A stretch of 48,000 bases of DNA from Streptomyces sp. MUM 178J (GTDB lineage Bacteria; Actinomycetota; Actinomycetes; Streptomycetales; Streptomycetaceae), in the NCBI RefSeq assembly GCF_022414575.1, contig NZ_JADWYQ010000048.1:1-48000 (forward strand), written 5' to 3'. Of this stretch, positions 47,444 to 48,000 are shown in pieces. Every line of letters begins with the position of its first letter. Position 1 is the stretch's first letter. The notes below the pieces were generated by a model. The model saw nothing but the letters and a program-made list of their open reading frames with translations, was not told where the DNA came from and did not search any database. Position numbers and translations under genes: made by a program.

Positions 47444-48000
47444 TCAGGAGCCTGGCAGGACCACCACCGCGCGGGCGCTCACCGTGCTCCCGTCACGGAA
47501 GCGCAGCAGGAACTCGACCGTCTCGCCCAGCGTGAGCGAGGGCGGGTCCTCGATCATCACATCGGCGACCGACGGGCGGGCCTTCCTCTCCTCGTCCGCC
47601 GGGATGCGGAGTGCCGGGACCGCCTTCATCAGCCCCTGGTCATTGACGATCACATCCCGCGAGAGCAGATTCGCGGTCCCCGTCAGCGGGGCCTCCACGG
47701 ACACGAGCGTGGCGTCCGTGCCGCCGGTGTTGCGCAGATCGATGTACGCGATGGTGTCCCTGGAGTCGATCGGCTGCACGACACGGGCGCGGACCACGCT
47801 GATCTCGGCCGGGGGCTGTCCCGCGGCCCCGGTCGACGTATAGGCGGTGAGCAGCCCCAGCGTCACGGCACACGTCCCCACGGGCACTCCGACGGCTCCG
47901 GCGAGCGCGGCGACGCGCCGCCGGCCGCCGGCGGGTCGCGGCCGCCCGCCGTCCGGGTCGCCCGGCCCGACGCCTCCGGTGGCCGCGGCCGGGTCCGCCG
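47444..48000 (-). CDS. PCu(A)C-like copper chaperone domain protein (5' end outside window)
   Basis: At least 185 codons. The frame is open to base 48000, so the start probably lies outside; a GTG at 47887 would cut into the membrane segment. The N-terminal part in the window is Pro/Gly-rich and cytoplasmic, followed by a single hydrophobic segment (VAALAGAVGVPVGTCAVTLG). The outer domain has RVVQPIDSRDTIAYIDLRNT, VEAPLTGTANLL and TLGETVEFLLRFRDGSTVSA, matching DUF461/PCu(A)C strands. The expected HxnM copper ligands are not obvious in the visible sequence. It may be a family member without copper binding. Confidence 0.75.
   Translation of the reverse strand, partial: ADPAAATGGVGPGDPDGGRPRPAGGRRRVAALAGAVGVPVGTCAVTLGLLTAYTSTGAAGQPPAEISVVRARVVQPIDSRDTIAYIDLRNTGGTDATLVSVEAPLTGTANLLSRDVIVNDQGLMKAVPALRIPADEERKARPSVADVMIEDPPSLTLGETVEFLLRFRDGSTVSARAVVVLPGS

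Overview
The window is high-GC actinobacterial DNA. Heavy G/C third-position codon use, GTG starts, ATGA/GTGA-coupled operons, a conservon, LAxTG-type sortase signals and the dnaX / small SRP RNA / tRNA-Ser order all point to a Streptomyces-like chromosome. No organism name can be given from the sequence alone.

Layout. (1) 1-2333: dnaX (minus strand, 3' end outside the window), the small SRP RNA and tRNA-Ser(GGA). (2) 2281-5196: a compact element integrated in that tRNA gene. It is bounded by a perfect 54-bp direct repeat of the tRNA 3' end and carries two main genes: a P-loop ATPase with a C-terminal PD-(D/E)xK-like (DUF234-type) domain, and a recombination-directionality-factor-like protein whose frame runs into the right att repeat. 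No integrase is visible. (3) 5197-11160: a broken reading frame, an SNF2 helicase / SWIM zinc-finger operon, then a graveyard of gene fragments (IS5-type transposase, GNAT, MmpS-like protein, sortase-signal tail). (4) 11640-16066: a complete conservon (cvnA-D plus a cytochrome P450 lacking the K-helix ExxR arginine). (5) 16114-24555: two divergent operons. The minus-strand operon has an indole-type (ABBA/DMATS) prenyltransferase and a class I aminotransferase/C-S-lyase-like enzyme. The plus-strand operon has a GNAT enzyme, a Y4yA-like PLP enzyme, a cysteine-synthase-rhodanese fusion, a cysteine-desulfurase-like class V enzyme and a methyltransferase. Together they look like a small biosynthetic cluster with sulfur-handling chemistry that I cannot match to a known product. 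(6) 25079-44641: a Wzx/Wzy-type exopolysaccharide locus. It includes an initiating sugar-phosphate transferase, GDP-fucose synthesis (gmd, fcl), two GT4 glycosyltransferases, a hexapeptide acetyltransferase, a Wzy-like polymerase, a Wzx-like flippase, a Wzz/BY-kinase-like protein with a degenerate P-loop, a glycerol-3-phosphate-type cytidylyltransferase and a CDP-alcohol phosphatidyltransferase. Secreted proteins and lipoproteins are interspersed. (7) 44843-48000: a flavodoxin-family reductase, an LAETG cell-wall coiled-coil protein, a YciI-like protein and the 3' part of a PCu(A)C-like protein.

Working model. The polysaccharide genes would build a fucose-containing repeat unit on undecaprenyl phosphate, flip it, polymerise it and possibly decorate it with an acetyl group and a phospho-alcohol. 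The 16-24.5 kb cluster would prenylate an aromatic amino acid or indole and process it with PLP enzymes, with sulfur possibly supplied through the persulfide-type enzymes. These pathway assignments are inferences from family membership and gene order. The items most deserving follow-up are the prenyl/sulfur PLP cluster, the tRNA-Ser mini-element whose terminal gene changes its C-terminus on excision, and the ATPase-nuclease-like cargo.
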